From CAYWXK01 sp964462515 (GTDB taxonomy: Bacteria > Planctomycetota > Phycisphaerae > Sedimentisphaerales > Anaerobacaceae): 9,798 bases of DNA. Made by a program: the position numbers and the translations under genes. Below, piece after piece: positions 1 to 5,877 of this stretch (the first letter of the stretch is position 1; each line of letters opens with the position of its first letter). The notes under the pieces were generated by a model that was not told the origin of the DNA, did not search any database, and was given only the letters and a program-made list of their open reading frames with translations. Location of the stretch: contig CAYWXK010000084.1 of assembly GCA_964462515.1 (NCBI GenBank), positions 1 through 9,798 on the forward strand, in the 5' to 3' direction.

Positions 1-1053
1 CACGGGCTTGAAGATTCCATCGAGAAAATTACACATTCGATTTGCACGCTGGAATTTGAGAACCATCGGCCGTTGTATGATTGGTTTCTCGATGAGCTTG
101 GGGTTTATCATCCACAGCAGATAGAATTTGCACGTCTTAATCTTACCTATACTGTAATGAGTAAGCGGAAGCTATTGCGGCTTGTGCAAGAAGGCCACGT
201 CAAGGGCTGGGACGACCCGCGGATGCCGACGATAAGCGGACTTCGCAGGCGCGGTTATTCGCCGGAATCTATTCGCAGCTTTGCCAGAGTCATCGGCGTC
301 AACAAATTTAACAGCACTGTCGATATTATCTTATTGGAGCACTGCCTGCGGGAAGATTTGAATAAAACGTCTCGGCGAGTGATGGCGGTGCTTCGGCCAC
401 TCAAGGTAATCATTAATAATTACCCACAAGGTAAAACTGAGGAAATGGAGGCCATAAATAATCCGGAAGACCCAAGCGCAGGCAAACGAAAAGTGCCTTT
501 TTCGCGGGAGCTTTACATCGAGCAGGATGATTTTATGGAGGTGGCACCAAAAAAGTTCTATCGCCTGTCACCAGGGCGGGAAGTTCGGCTGCGATACGCA
601 TATTTTGTCCGCTGCATAAGCACTGTTAAGGATGCGAGTGGCAAAATCGTTGAGTTGCACTGCACGTATGACCCTGCGACACGGGGAGGAGATGCACCGG
701 ATGGCCGTAAGGTTCAATCAACGCTGCATTGGGTTTCAGCGGCCCACGCATTGCCGGCGGAAGTCCGGCTGTATGATAATCTATTCACAAAAGAAAAACC
801 GGATGATGTGCCTGAAGGGGAGGATTTCACGGCCAGCTTAAATCCTAATTCGCTGGAAGTCCTTACCGGCTGCTGGATTGAGCCGTCTCTGAAAGGTGCA
901 AAGCCGCTCATCCGGTATCAGTTCGAGCGATTGGGTTATTTCTGCGTGGACCCGGACAGTTCCGCGGGTAAGCTCGTATTCAATCGCACCGCAACGCTGC
1001 GAGATGAGTGGGCGAAAATTCAGAAGGCACAGAAGGAAGCGGCAAAGTCGTAA
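1..1053 (+). CDS. glnS: Glutaminyl-tRNA synthetase, C-terminal ~350 residues (5' end outside window)
   Basis: Charges tRNA-Gln with glutamine in the cytoplasm. The frame is open from base 1: the first residues read HGLEDSIEKITHS and then CTLEFENHRPLYDW, a hallmark of class I GlnRS, so the TTG at 73 is internal and not a start. The class I KMSKS-type loop is VMSKRK (bases 154-171), followed by GWDDPRMPTISGLRRRGY and the anticodon-binding beta-barrel domains, from about codon 135 to the end (RELYIEQDDF, YAYFVRC). The C-terminus is intact (TAA 1051-1053) with a lysine-rich tail. Roughly the first 200-220 residues, including the HIGH motif, lie outside the window. GlnRS is absent from many bacteria, which use Glu-tRNA amidation, so its presence is mildly informative about lineage. 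The gene converges on the permease gene with a 10-nt gap that leaves no room for a separate terminator. Identity is secure. Confidence 0.97.
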   Translation, partial: HGLEDSIEKITHSICTLEFENHRPLYDWFLDELGVYHPQQIEFARLNLTYTVMSKRKLLRLVQEGHVKGWDDPRMPTISGLRRRGYSPESIRSFARVIGVNKFNSTVDIILLEHCLREDLNKTSRRVMAVLRPLKVIINNYPQGKTEEMEAINNPEDPSAGKRKVPFSRELYIEQDDFMEVAPKKFYRLSPGREVRLRYAYFVRCISTVKDASGKIVELHCTYDPATRGGDAPDGRKVQSTLHWVSAAHALPAEVRLYDNLFTKEKPDDVPEGEDFTASLNPNSLEVLTGCWIEPSLKGAKPLIRYQFERLGYFCVDPDSSAGKLVFNRTATLRDEWAKIQKAQKEAAKS

Positions 1054-1063
1054 GCTGGGAATG

Positions 1064-1423
1064 TCATTTGCTGAGAATCATTTGTAGTGAGATAAGAAGC
1101 AGCACCGTTCCAAACACTTTTTTCAAAATTGGCTCTGGAATACCGATTGCTATGTTGGCGCCCAGCAGTCCGCCGACAAAGAAGCCCAGGCATATAAAGG
1201 CGGCCATTTTCAGGTCAACAGCTCCCTGTTTATAATACACCCAGGCGGCGAGCAGGCCAATGGGCGGCACCATTAAAGCCAGTGTTGTTCCCTGTGCTTG
1301 GGGCTGTGTCATACCGAATAAAAAAACCATAGCCGGGATAATGATTATGCCGCCGCCGAGGCCGAGTATGCCGCTAAAGATACCGGCTACCAGTCCCAGG
1401 CATAAATAGGCAATGACGTTCAT
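1064..1423 (-). CDS. Half-length TauE/SafE (DUF81) membrane permease
   Basis: Predicted inner-membrane protein of 119 residues with four hydrophobic segments (about 3-36, 46-65, 71-92, 98-117). It carries the family signature near the N-terminus (GILGLGGGIIIIPAM, residues 18-32), then AQGTTLAL and a C-terminal PEPILKKVFGTVLLL. TauE/SafE proteins transport small organic or sulfur anions such as sulfite, sulfoacetate or sulfolactate; the substrate here cannot be told. Usual length is about 250 residues in two homologous halves. Only one half is present, so it probably works as a homodimer or with a partner encoded elsewhere. The start is the ATG at 1423, preceded by AAAGGA at 6 nt spacing. The frame extends to 1510, but that would overlap trpC and adds a non-membrane segment without a ribosome site. 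It lies 38 nt after trpC and is probably cotranscribed. Confidence 0.85.
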   Translation of the reverse strand: MNVIAYLCLGLVAGIFSGILGLGGGIIIIPAMVFLFGMTQPQAQGTTLALMVPPIGLLAAWVYYKQGAVDLKMAAFICLGFFVGGLLGANIAIGIPEPILKKVFGTVLLLISLQMILSK

Positions 1424-1461
1424 AGCTGTTCCTTTCGCCAAGAAAAATGGACGCAAAGCTT

Positions 1462-2265
1462 TCATCCAAAAAGCTCCGCAAATTTCTGTTCGATGTTGGG
1501 GCTTTCGCACAAAACCTGGCCGACAAGAACTGTTTTCACCCCGACCGCTTTTAATTTATCGACATTGGCTCTTGTTTTTATTCCGCTTTCGGCGACCAGC
1601 TCATCTTTATTGTCGAGAAGTCCGGCTAATCGGCTGGTCGTATTCAAATCGACCTGCATCGTATCGAGGTCCCGGTTATTGATTCCGAGGACGCTGTAGC
1701 CTTTTTTTGGGAAGCCCACCATGCTGCGGACGGCCAATAAGGAATCGGCCTGATGAACTTCCAGAATGACAGTTAGAGTCAATTCTGCTGCGGCTATCAT
1801 AAAGTCCATTAGCTCGCCCGGCTTCAGGACCTCCGCTATCAACAATATTGCATCGGCGCCGGCGGCACGGGATTCATAGACCTGCCAGATATCTATGATA
1901 AAATCTTTGCGCAGGATTGGCAAATCCACCACCTGGTGTATCTGCTCTATATATTCAAGCCGGCCCTGGAAATACTTTTCATCAGTCAGGACACTGAGCG
2001 CATCAGCGCCGCATTTTTTATAGCTTTGCGCAATTGCCACAGGGTCGAAATCAGGGCGGATAACGCCGGCGGACGGCGAGGCTTTTTTGATTTCCGCGAT
2101 AACGTTTATGCCGCGACTGTTAGGCTTGGTGACGGCCTTATAGAAGTTGCGGCACTTTGGCATACCGAGAATTCTCTCTTCGAGCTGTTCGAGACTTATC
2201 TGCGTTTTTCGATAGCTTACTTCAACTCTTTTGTCGGCGATTATTTTATCTAATATGCTTGCCAG
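1462..2265 (-). CDS. trpC: Indole-3-glycerol-phosphate synthase (non-ATG start, probably CTG)
   Basis: Closes the indole ring in tryptophan biosynthesis (CdRP to indole-3-glycerol phosphate + CO2 + H2O). Of 267 residues, the TIM-barrel active-site positions are all visible: Glu58/Lys60 in EIKKASPS, Lys120 in LRKDF (general acid), Glu169 in ILEVH (general base), Asn196 in GINNRDL, and Glu225-Ser226 in AESGI. The first ATG in frame (2163) would remove 34 residues that match the family N-terminus (ASILDKIIADKRVEVSYRK), so translation must begin upstream. No ATG, GTG or TTG is available between the methyltransferase stop and this segment. CTG at 2265, 10 nt after AGGAG, is the best start; ATA at 2271 (4 nt after AGGAG) is an alternative. 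The equivalent codon in the duplicated 5' end at 3126 is TTG, which supports this position. No other trp gene is in the window. Family assignment is secure; the start codon is inference. Confidence 0.93.
   Translation of the reverse strand: MASILDKIIADKRVEVSYRKTQISLEQLEERILGMPKCRNFYKAVTKPNSRGINVIAEIKKASPSAGVIRPDFDPVAIAQSYKKCGADALSVLTDEKYFQGRLEYIEQIHQVVDLPILRKDFIIDIWQVYESRAAGADAILLIAEVLKPGELMDFMIAAAELTLTVILEVHQADSLLAVRSMVGFPKKGYSVLGINNRDLDTMQVDLNTTSRLAGLLDNKDELVAESGIKTRANVDKLKAVGVKTVLVGQVLCESPNIEQKFAELFG
2212..2265 (-). repeat. Direct repeat copy A: functional trpC 5' end
   Basis: This segment matches 3073-3126 at 49 of 54 positions, with a perfect 37-bp core (2228-2264 = 3089-3125). The two copies are 861 bp apart and bracket the methyltransferase gene. 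This copy continues in frame into the full trpC gene. Upstream of the repeat, matching is limited to a few bases around the preceding stop codon. Confidence 0.97.
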
Positions 2266-2267
2266 TG

Positions 2268-3074
2268 TTATTTTACTCCTGTAGCCTTAAAGAATGTATA
2301 GCTGAATGTGCCGTCACTTTGAGTTGTCCTGTGTAAATCGCTTATGCCCTTATTCCAGGCCTGCTCATCTATTATCCCCGCTGTCAATGCCTGATTTTTC
2401 ACGCCCTCGACCATAGCGGTAAATGTGTTTTTGGTGAACCCTTCCACAAGTTCCGGCTTGCTCTCATCGACATAGACGACTCTCGGGCTTACTCTGATAT
2501 TTCCAAAGCCGGCCTCTTTGAGAAGGGGGTATAATTGTCTTCCGACCAGCGAATTTCCGCCGGCTTTTGCCTGCAGTTCGATGAGACAGCGTATCGCCAA
2601 CCTGGCTTGGCTGCTGTCGGGATAAAAATATGCAGAGCCGTGGTCTCCTTCTATAACGGTAATGCTGCCTTTTGGTTTTAAGACTTTTTTCAGACACATA
2701 AGTGCCTGCACGGGTTTGTCAAGATGCTCAAGCAGAAAGCACACAAATATATGGTCGAATGTATCTTCGCCGAATGGCAGGTCAAAAACATCTGCCCGCT
2801 GGACTTGCACATTTGATATATTCTCTTTTCTTATTAACTCTTCGGTCTGCTTCACAGAGGTTTCAGAGATGTCCACAGATATAAAGTTCGCCTTGGGGCT
2901 GTTTCCGGCCAGGATTACGGTCTGTGCTCCTGTGCCGCATCCAACCTCAAGGACCCTACTTTTTGCAGGATACCCTGTATCATAGTGAAGCAATTCAGCT
3001 AATGTCTCCGCCTGGTCGGTCAAACGCTGTGTTTCTCTTACTGAGTAGCCGTGTACGTAACTGCTGTTACTCAT
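2268..3074 (-). CDS. Class I SAM-dependent methyltransferase, substrate unknown
   Basis: A 268-residue cytosolic protein with a Rossmann methyltransferase core: motif I VLEVGCGTG (41-49), an acidic strand-2 end in FISVDIS, the motif II region RADVFDLPF, and a motif around VCFLLEHL followed by LKKVLKPKGSITVIEGDHGS. This is the UbiE/Methyltransf_11/25 pattern. The C-terminal third (from about GRQLYPLLKEAGF to the end, with SPELVEGF-like and SDGTFSYTFFKATG stretches) looks like a conserved stand-alone family scattered through bacteria and some archaea; this is recalled, not searched. No substrate can be named. The start is the ATG at 3074 with GAAGGA 4 nt upstream. The stop at 2268 is only 2 nt from the trpC start. 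The gene lies between two copies of the trpC 5' end, which suggests it was inserted into the DUF1844-trpC junction and now couples translationally to trpC. Confidence 0.9.
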   Translation of the reverse strand: MSNSSYVHGYSVRETQRLTDQAETLAELLHYDTGYPAKSRVLEVGCGTGAQTVILAGNSPKANFISVDISETSVKQTEELIRKENISNVQVQRADVFDLPFGEDTFDHIFVCFLLEHLDKPVQALMCLKKVLKPKGSITVIEGDHGSAYFYPDSSQARLAIRCLIELQAKAGGNSLVGRQLYPLLKEAGFGNIRVSPRVVYVDESKPELVEGFTKNTFTAMVEGVKNQALTAGIIDEQAWNKGISDLHRTTQSDGTFSYTFFKATGVK

Positions 3075-3126
3075 AGCTTCCTTCGGCCCTTTTGTCGGCG
3101 ATTATTTTATCTAATATGCTTGCCAA
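3067..3126 (-). pseudogene. trpC 5' remnant (direct repeat copy B), 19-codon stub
   Basis: From TTG at 3126 this reads MASILDKIIADKRAEGSYE and then stops at 3067-3069. Residues 1-13 equal the N-terminus of the downstream TrpC. It begins 5 nt after the stop of the DUF1844 gene, with AGGG 8 nt upstream, so it looks like the ancestral trpC start site, cut off by the methyltransferase gene. The stub overlaps the methyltransferase ATG (TATGAGTAA), and its degenerate end (GAAGGA) serves as that gene's Shine-Dalgarno sequence. If translated, it would act only as a coupling leader. It has no tryptophan codon, so it is not a trp attenuator peptide. Confidence 0.8.
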
Positions 3127-3131
3127 TGTGC

Positions 3132-3509
3132 TTACCCTGCTATTTTGACGTAGCCCATACGAATTTCGTGAAGGGTATTTTCGAGAAATTTTGCTTCGTC
3201 TTTGGTTAAATTGCCTTTGGTCTTTTCCGCGAGGGCCTCGAGCATATCTATATTATATTTTGCCAAATGCAGGTCAGGCTCTCGGTGCTGTCCTTCTATT
3301 TCCAATAGGCCCAGTGCGAATAAGGTCTGCGTAGTGAGCATATTTACCAGAGCGGCAAAATCACCCTTTGGCAAAGACCCGCCGGCTCGGCGAGAAGCTT
3401 GCGTTTTCTTTTTTTCAGCTTTTTCCTGCGCAGCCAGCACCTCTTTTTCTTTTTGAGCTTCCTTCTTCCAGTCCTCATCGATAATAATCTTTTTTTCTTC
3501 TTCAGCCAT
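3132..3509 (-). CDS. DUF1844 domain protein
   Basis: A 125-residue soluble protein with no known enzymatic role. Residues 1-45 are highly charged and likely coiled or disordered (runs of E/K, EKEVLAAQEKAEKKK). Residues 48-123 form the conserved helical DUF1844 domain: GDFAALVNMLTTQTLFALG, then HREPDLHLAKYNIDMLEALAEKTKGNLTKDE and a closing LHEIRMGYVKI. The start is the ATG at 3509, with AGGAG 7 nt upstream; an ATG at 3545 lacks a ribosome site and lies in repeat DNA. From memory, DUF1844 proteins occur in planctomycetes, acidobacteria and related deep lineages, which fits the inferred host. It stands first in the tight cluster DUF1844 - methyltransferase - trpC - permease, with 5 nt to the trpC remnant. 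Function unknown; family call fairly sure. Confidence 0.85.
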   Translation of the reverse strand: MAEEEKKIIIDEDWKKEAQKEKEVLAAQEKAEKKKTQASRRAGGSLPKGDFAALVNMLTTQTLFALGLLEIEGQHREPDLHLAKYNIDMLEALAEKTKGNLTKDEAKFLENTLHEIRMGYVKIAG

Positions 3510-3532
3510 TCTAAATCTCCTAAAATTTTTTT

Positions 3533-3621
3533 GCCACGAAGGCACTTAAGACGCTACTCACCACTCACCACTAACTACTCACCACTAATTATTGGTTAGT
3601 ATAACTTTGTGTCTTCGTGGC
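3533..3621. repeat. Composite intergenic repeat: 13-bp inverted arms around heptamer tandem repeats
   Basis: The arms GCCACGAAGGCAC (3533-3545) and GTGTCTTCGTGGC (3609-3621) are inverted copies with one mismatch. Between them lies a 7-bp tandem array, 3556-3590, of five units (ACTCACC, ACTCACC, ACTAACT, ACTCACC, ACTAATT), then a small dyad ACTAA/TTAGT (3584-3588 / 3596-3600). The element fills almost the whole gap between smpB and the DUF1844 gene, and its right arm ends on the last base of the smpB stop codon. No run of U follows on either strand, so it is not a standard terminator. It looks like a dispersed non-coding repeat. Confidence 0.85.
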
Positions 3622-4124
3622 TAACTCCTGCCTTTTCTTCTGTATTTTTTCATATCTCTATCGGTATCACGTTTTTGTTGTTGTTCGGTGATTGTTCTTC
3701 GCTTGTCATATTGCCTTTTTCCTCTGGCCAGTGCCAGCTCTATTTTTGCCAGGCCCTTATCGTTAAAGTAAATCCGCAGGGGGACAAGTGTAAACCCCCG
3801 CTGTTCAAGCTTGGTTTTCATCCTGTGGATTTCGGATTTGTGCAGCAAAAGTTTCCTTTTTCTGGCCGGTTCGTAGAGAGCAACTTCGCCTGAGGCAGCC
3901 CCGTATTGGGCAATCTTCGCACCGACCAGCCAGCACTGGCTGCCATCGACTCTTGCATACGAGCCGGTAAGGTCGGCCTGGGCCGCCCGCAGGGATTTTA
4001 CCTCGCTGCCCAATAGTGCCAGGCCGGCTTCGAACCTTTCAACAAGCTCGAAGGTTGCGTAGGCCTTTTTGTTGACCGTTACCGCCGTTTGCTTATTTTT
4101 GTCCTGGTGTGATTTTGCCGTCAT
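3621..4124 (-). CDS. smpB: SsrA (tmRNA)-binding protein SmpB
   Basis: Partner of tmRNA in trans-translation: it binds tmRNA's tRNA-like domain and brings it to stalled ribosomes. The 167-residue product shows the SmpB order: VNKKAYATFELVERFEAGLALLGSEVKSLR (about 17-46), DLTGSYARV, LLLHKSEI, FTLVPLRIYFNDKGLAKIELALARGK, and the signature GKRQYDKR (135-142). A basic C-terminal tail follows (TEQQQKRDTDRDMKKYRRKGRS), which in the family enters the mRNA channel. The usual length is 150-160. The ATG at 4124 is preferred over the upstream ATG at 4181, because the 19 extra residues are unlike the family and a promoter-like element lies between the two. No Shine-Dalgarno sequence precedes it. No tmRNA gene is visible in the window. 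Confidence 0.96.
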   Translation of the reverse strand: MTAKSHQDKNKQTAVTVNKKAYATFELVERFEAGLALLGSEVKSLRAAQADLTGSYARVDGSQCWLVGAKIAQYGAASGEVALYEPARKRKLLLHKSEIHRMKTKLEQRGFTLVPLRIYFNDKGLAKIELALARGKRQYDKRRTITEQQQKRDTDRDMKKYRRKGRS

Positions 4125-4131
4125 TTGCGCT

Positions 4132-4160
4132 ATAATAACAGCAAAACGAGGATTTTGCAA
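4132..4160 (-). promoter_or_regulatory. Sigma70-type promoter for smpB, leaderless
   Basis: On the minus strand, TTGCAA (4160-4155, 4/6 to consensus) is separated by exactly 17 nt from TATTAT (4137-4132, 5/6). Seven bases later comes the smpB ATG at 4124, so transcription would start at or within a base of the start codon. The absence of a Shine-Dalgarno sequence fits a leaderless mRNA. Prediction only. Confidence 0.6.
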
Positions 4161-4185
4161 GAGCACCACACAGAAATGCAAATAT

Positions 4186-4213
4186 CAAAACCTGTCCTGA
4201 GCGAGGCCGAAGG
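4186..4213. repeat. Dispersed-type intergenic motif (CCTGTCCTGAGC...GAAGGA)
   Basis: The 27-28 bases between the terminator and the smpB promoter contain TCCTGAGCGAGGCCGAAGGA (4193-4212), with TCCT/AGGA ends. I recognise this as close to a short motif widely scattered between genes in environmental bacterial genomes. Only one copy is present here, so its repeat status rests on recall rather than on this sequence. Confidence 0.4.
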
Positions 4214-4219
4214 ATTGCA

Positions 4220-4254
4220 GGCAAAAAAGCAAAATTTTGCTGGTTTTGCCTTTT
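4220..4254 (-). terminator. Nested palindromic terminator after the sulfatase gene
   Basis: Outer arms GGCAAAA (4220-4226) and TTTTGCC (4244-4250) enclose a perfect 14-bp palindrome AGCAAAATTTTGCT (4228-4241). On the minus strand the inner stem is followed directly by a run of T, and the element starts 10-14 nt past the sulfatase stop. It separates the sulfatase from the smpB promoter. The stems are A/T-rich, so efficiency is uncertain. On the + strand it is followed by TTTT as well. Confidence 0.6.
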
Positions 4255-4263
4255 AACCTTTAA

Positions 4264-5718
4264 CTAAGCAATGTTGCCGGGCGGCCTTCTATTTTTGCCC
4301 GTCATATTTTTTGATGAGTCGCCGATGTCTTCACGCATCTTATCGGCAAGGGCTGAAAGTCTCGCAACCACATCGGGATGCTGTGCGGAAACATCGTGTT
4401 GTTCGCTTACATCTTCTTCGAGGTCGAATAACGCCACTTCAATTTTGGCCTGCTCATAATTAGCTGGTTGACCACCTGTCCCCCCTGCTTTGCCGGCAAG
4501 TGTGCGGTAATTATGAGGCAGGTGCAGTTTCCACTTGCCGCTTCTGACTGCTTCGAGTGCCCAGCCATTGTAGTAGAAAAAGGCCTCGTGTGGGCTTTTG
4601 GCGCCGCTCTGACCCGACATCAACGGCCAGATGTCCCTGCCATCAATTGTAAGAACAGGCAATTTTGCGCCGGTAAGTTTGGCTATCGTTGGGAGGATAT
4701 CTATAGTAGCAGTAAGCTCTCTGCAGATTTTGCCGGCAGGTATTTTGCCAGGCCAGCGGCAGATGCAAGGGACCCGCTGGCCGCCTTCAAAGGCCGTGCC
4801 CTTGCCTTCGCGCAGAGGATTAGCCCGGCCGGCGTGCTCACCGTAGCTTAACCACGGGCCATTATCCGAGGTGAACATTACAAATGTGTTTTTATCGATG
4901 CCTGACCGTTTTATCGCTGAGAGAATCTGGCCTACGGACCAATCGATTTCCATTATCACGTCGCCATACATCCCCTGTTCGGACTTGCCTTTGAACTTAT
5001 CCGAGACGTGCAGAGGCACGTGCGGCATTGAGTGCGGCAGATATATAAAAAAGGGCCTATTTTTATTTTTCTCGATAAAACTGACAGCGTGCTCGGTGTA
5101 CCAGCCAGTCAGCTTCGTCTGGTCGGGATTATATGCGATGACTTTGTCGTCTTCTATAAGGGGAAGCGCAGGATAATTTTTGTCGGTTGGGTGGCGAGGC
5201 CACATATCGTTCGAATAAGGCAGGCCGAAGTAATCGTCAAAGCCGTGACGTGTGGGCAGAAACTGCGGATGATGACCAAGATGCCACTTTCCATAGCAGG
5301 CGGTAGCGTAATCGAGACCCTTGAGGATTTCAGCAATCGTTTGCTCCTGGCTGTTTATCCCGATTTCGGCTTTCGGGCCAAGCACGTGCGGCAGACTTAC
5401 ACGCTGCGGATAGCAGCCGGTCAGTAGTGCCGCCCGCGAGGGTGTGCATACGGAGGCGGCAACATAAAAGTCCGTCAGGCGAACGCCTTCAGCAGCCATT
5501 CGGTCAAGATTGGGCGTTTCAAAATCTTTTGCTCCAAAGCAGCCTATGTCAGCGTAGCCCTGGTCATCGGTGAGAATTATAATAAAGTTTGGCAGGCGAG
5601 CTTTGCCTGTCTTGTCCGCTGGATTCTGAGAATTGCTCAGACATCCCGCCATACTCAGTGTCGCCGCACCGGCACCAACATCTTTGAGAAATTGTCGCCT
5701 GCTAATTTTTGATTTCAT
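4264..5718 (-). CDS. Tat-exported S1-family sulfatase (formylglycine type), probable lipoprotein
   Basis: A 484-residue sulfatase that would remove sulfate esters from a carbohydrate outside the cytoplasm. The N-terminus has a twin-arginine signal (SRRQFLK, residues 6-12) followed by a hydrophobic stretch and a lipobox-like MAGC (Cys26). The metal-site DDQGYAD is at 51-57. The signature CTPSRAALLTG starts at Cys91, the residue converted to formylglycine; YGKWHLG (142-148) has Lys144/His146, with His229/His233 in PHSMPHVPLH and Asp285-Asn286 in SDNG. All catalytic positions are present, so it should be active if a maturase (FGE or anSME) exists elsewhere in the genome. The start is the ATG at 5718, with AGGAG 10 nt upstream; the frame extends to 5781, but the extra 21 residues precede the Tat signal and lie within a palindrome. 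The neighbouring secreted beta-helix gene suggests a shared sulfated polysaccharide target. The exact substrate cannot be told. Confidence 0.93.
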   Translation of the reverse strand: MKSKISRRQFLKDVGAGAATLSMAGCLSNSQNPADKTGKARLPNFIIILTDDQGYADIGCFGAKDFETPNLDRMAAEGVRLTDFYVAASVCTPSRAALLTGCYPQRVSLPHVLGPKAEIGINSQEQTIAEILKGLDYATACYGKWHLGHHPQFLPTRHGFDDYFGLPYSNDMWPRHPTDKNYPALPLIEDDKVIAYNPDQTKLTGWYTEHAVSFIEKNKNRPFFIYLPHSMPHVPLHVSDKFKGKSEQGMYGDVIMEIDWSVGQILSAIKRSGIDKNTFVMFTSDNGPWLSYGEHAGRANPLREGKGTAFEGGQRVPCICRWPGKIPAGKICRELTATIDILPTIAKLTGAKLPVLTIDGRDIWPLMSGQSGAKSPHEAFFYYNGWALEAVRSGKWKLHLPHNYRTLAGKAGGTGGQPANYEQAKIEVALFDLEEDVSEQHDVSAQHPDVVARLSALADKMREDIGDSSKNMTGKNRRPPGNIA

Positions 5719-5751
5719 AAGCAGATTTCTCCTGCCAGTAATAAAAACAAG

Positions 5752-5828
5752 CTGAAAATCTAAAGCGCAAAGTCCGCCCACCCGTCGTGGCGGATTGAAT
5801 AGAAAATTTCACGGTTTTGCGCTTTCAG
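5752..5828. promoter_or_regulatory. Large stem-loop in the sulfatase leader
   Basis: A perfect 10-bp inverted repeat AAAGCGCAAA (5762-5771) / TTTGCGCTTT (5816-5825) can be extended by CTGAA/TTCAG pairs across a 5-nt bulge (5752-5756 / 5824-5828, overlapping the arm ends). It encloses a second hairpin TCCGCC (5773-5778) / GGCGGA (5789-5794). In minus-strand RNA it lies 34 nt or more before the sulfatase ATG and about 50 nt after the DUF4870 stop. It could be a regulatory leader, a processing site or a dispersed palindromic repeat. No U-run follows, so an intrinsic terminator is unlikely. Confidence 0.55.
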
Positions 5829-5877
5829 TCTTACGTTTTATGCTTCTGCAAAATGTCAGGCATTCAGCCAGGCCGCA

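Noticed and set aside
1424..1510. Longer N-terminus for the TauE-like protein starting at 1510
   Set aside because: It would overlap the trpC 3' end by 49 nt and add a charged segment unlike the family; the ATG at 1423 has AAAGGA at good spacing and begins the first membrane segment.
2464..2985. Open frames on both strands inside the methyltransferase gene
   Set aside because: They are in other frames of a gene with clear motifs, have low-complexity or Arg/Ser-rich products and no ribosome sites.
3067..3126. trp attenuator leader peptide
   Set aside because: The 19-residue stub has no tryptophan codon, and no terminator/antiterminator follows; it is a copy of the TrpC N-terminus.
2212..3126. 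Insertion sequence or composite transposon around the methyltransferase gene
   Set aside because: There is no transposase and no terminal inverted repeats; the flanking repeats are trpC coding sequence, far longer than usual target-site duplications.
3556..3590. Possible CRISPR-like array
   Set aside because: The units are 7 bp and contiguous, with no spacers; this is a simple tandem repeat.
4125..4181. SmpB starting at the ATG at 4181
   Set aside because: The 19 extra residues are hydrophobic and unlike SmpB, and the segment carries a good promoter; ATG 4124 gives a normal length.
4468..5427. Several + strand open frames opposite the sulfatase
   Set aside because: They lie antisense to a gene with every catalytic motif intact; the products resemble no family and have no start signals.
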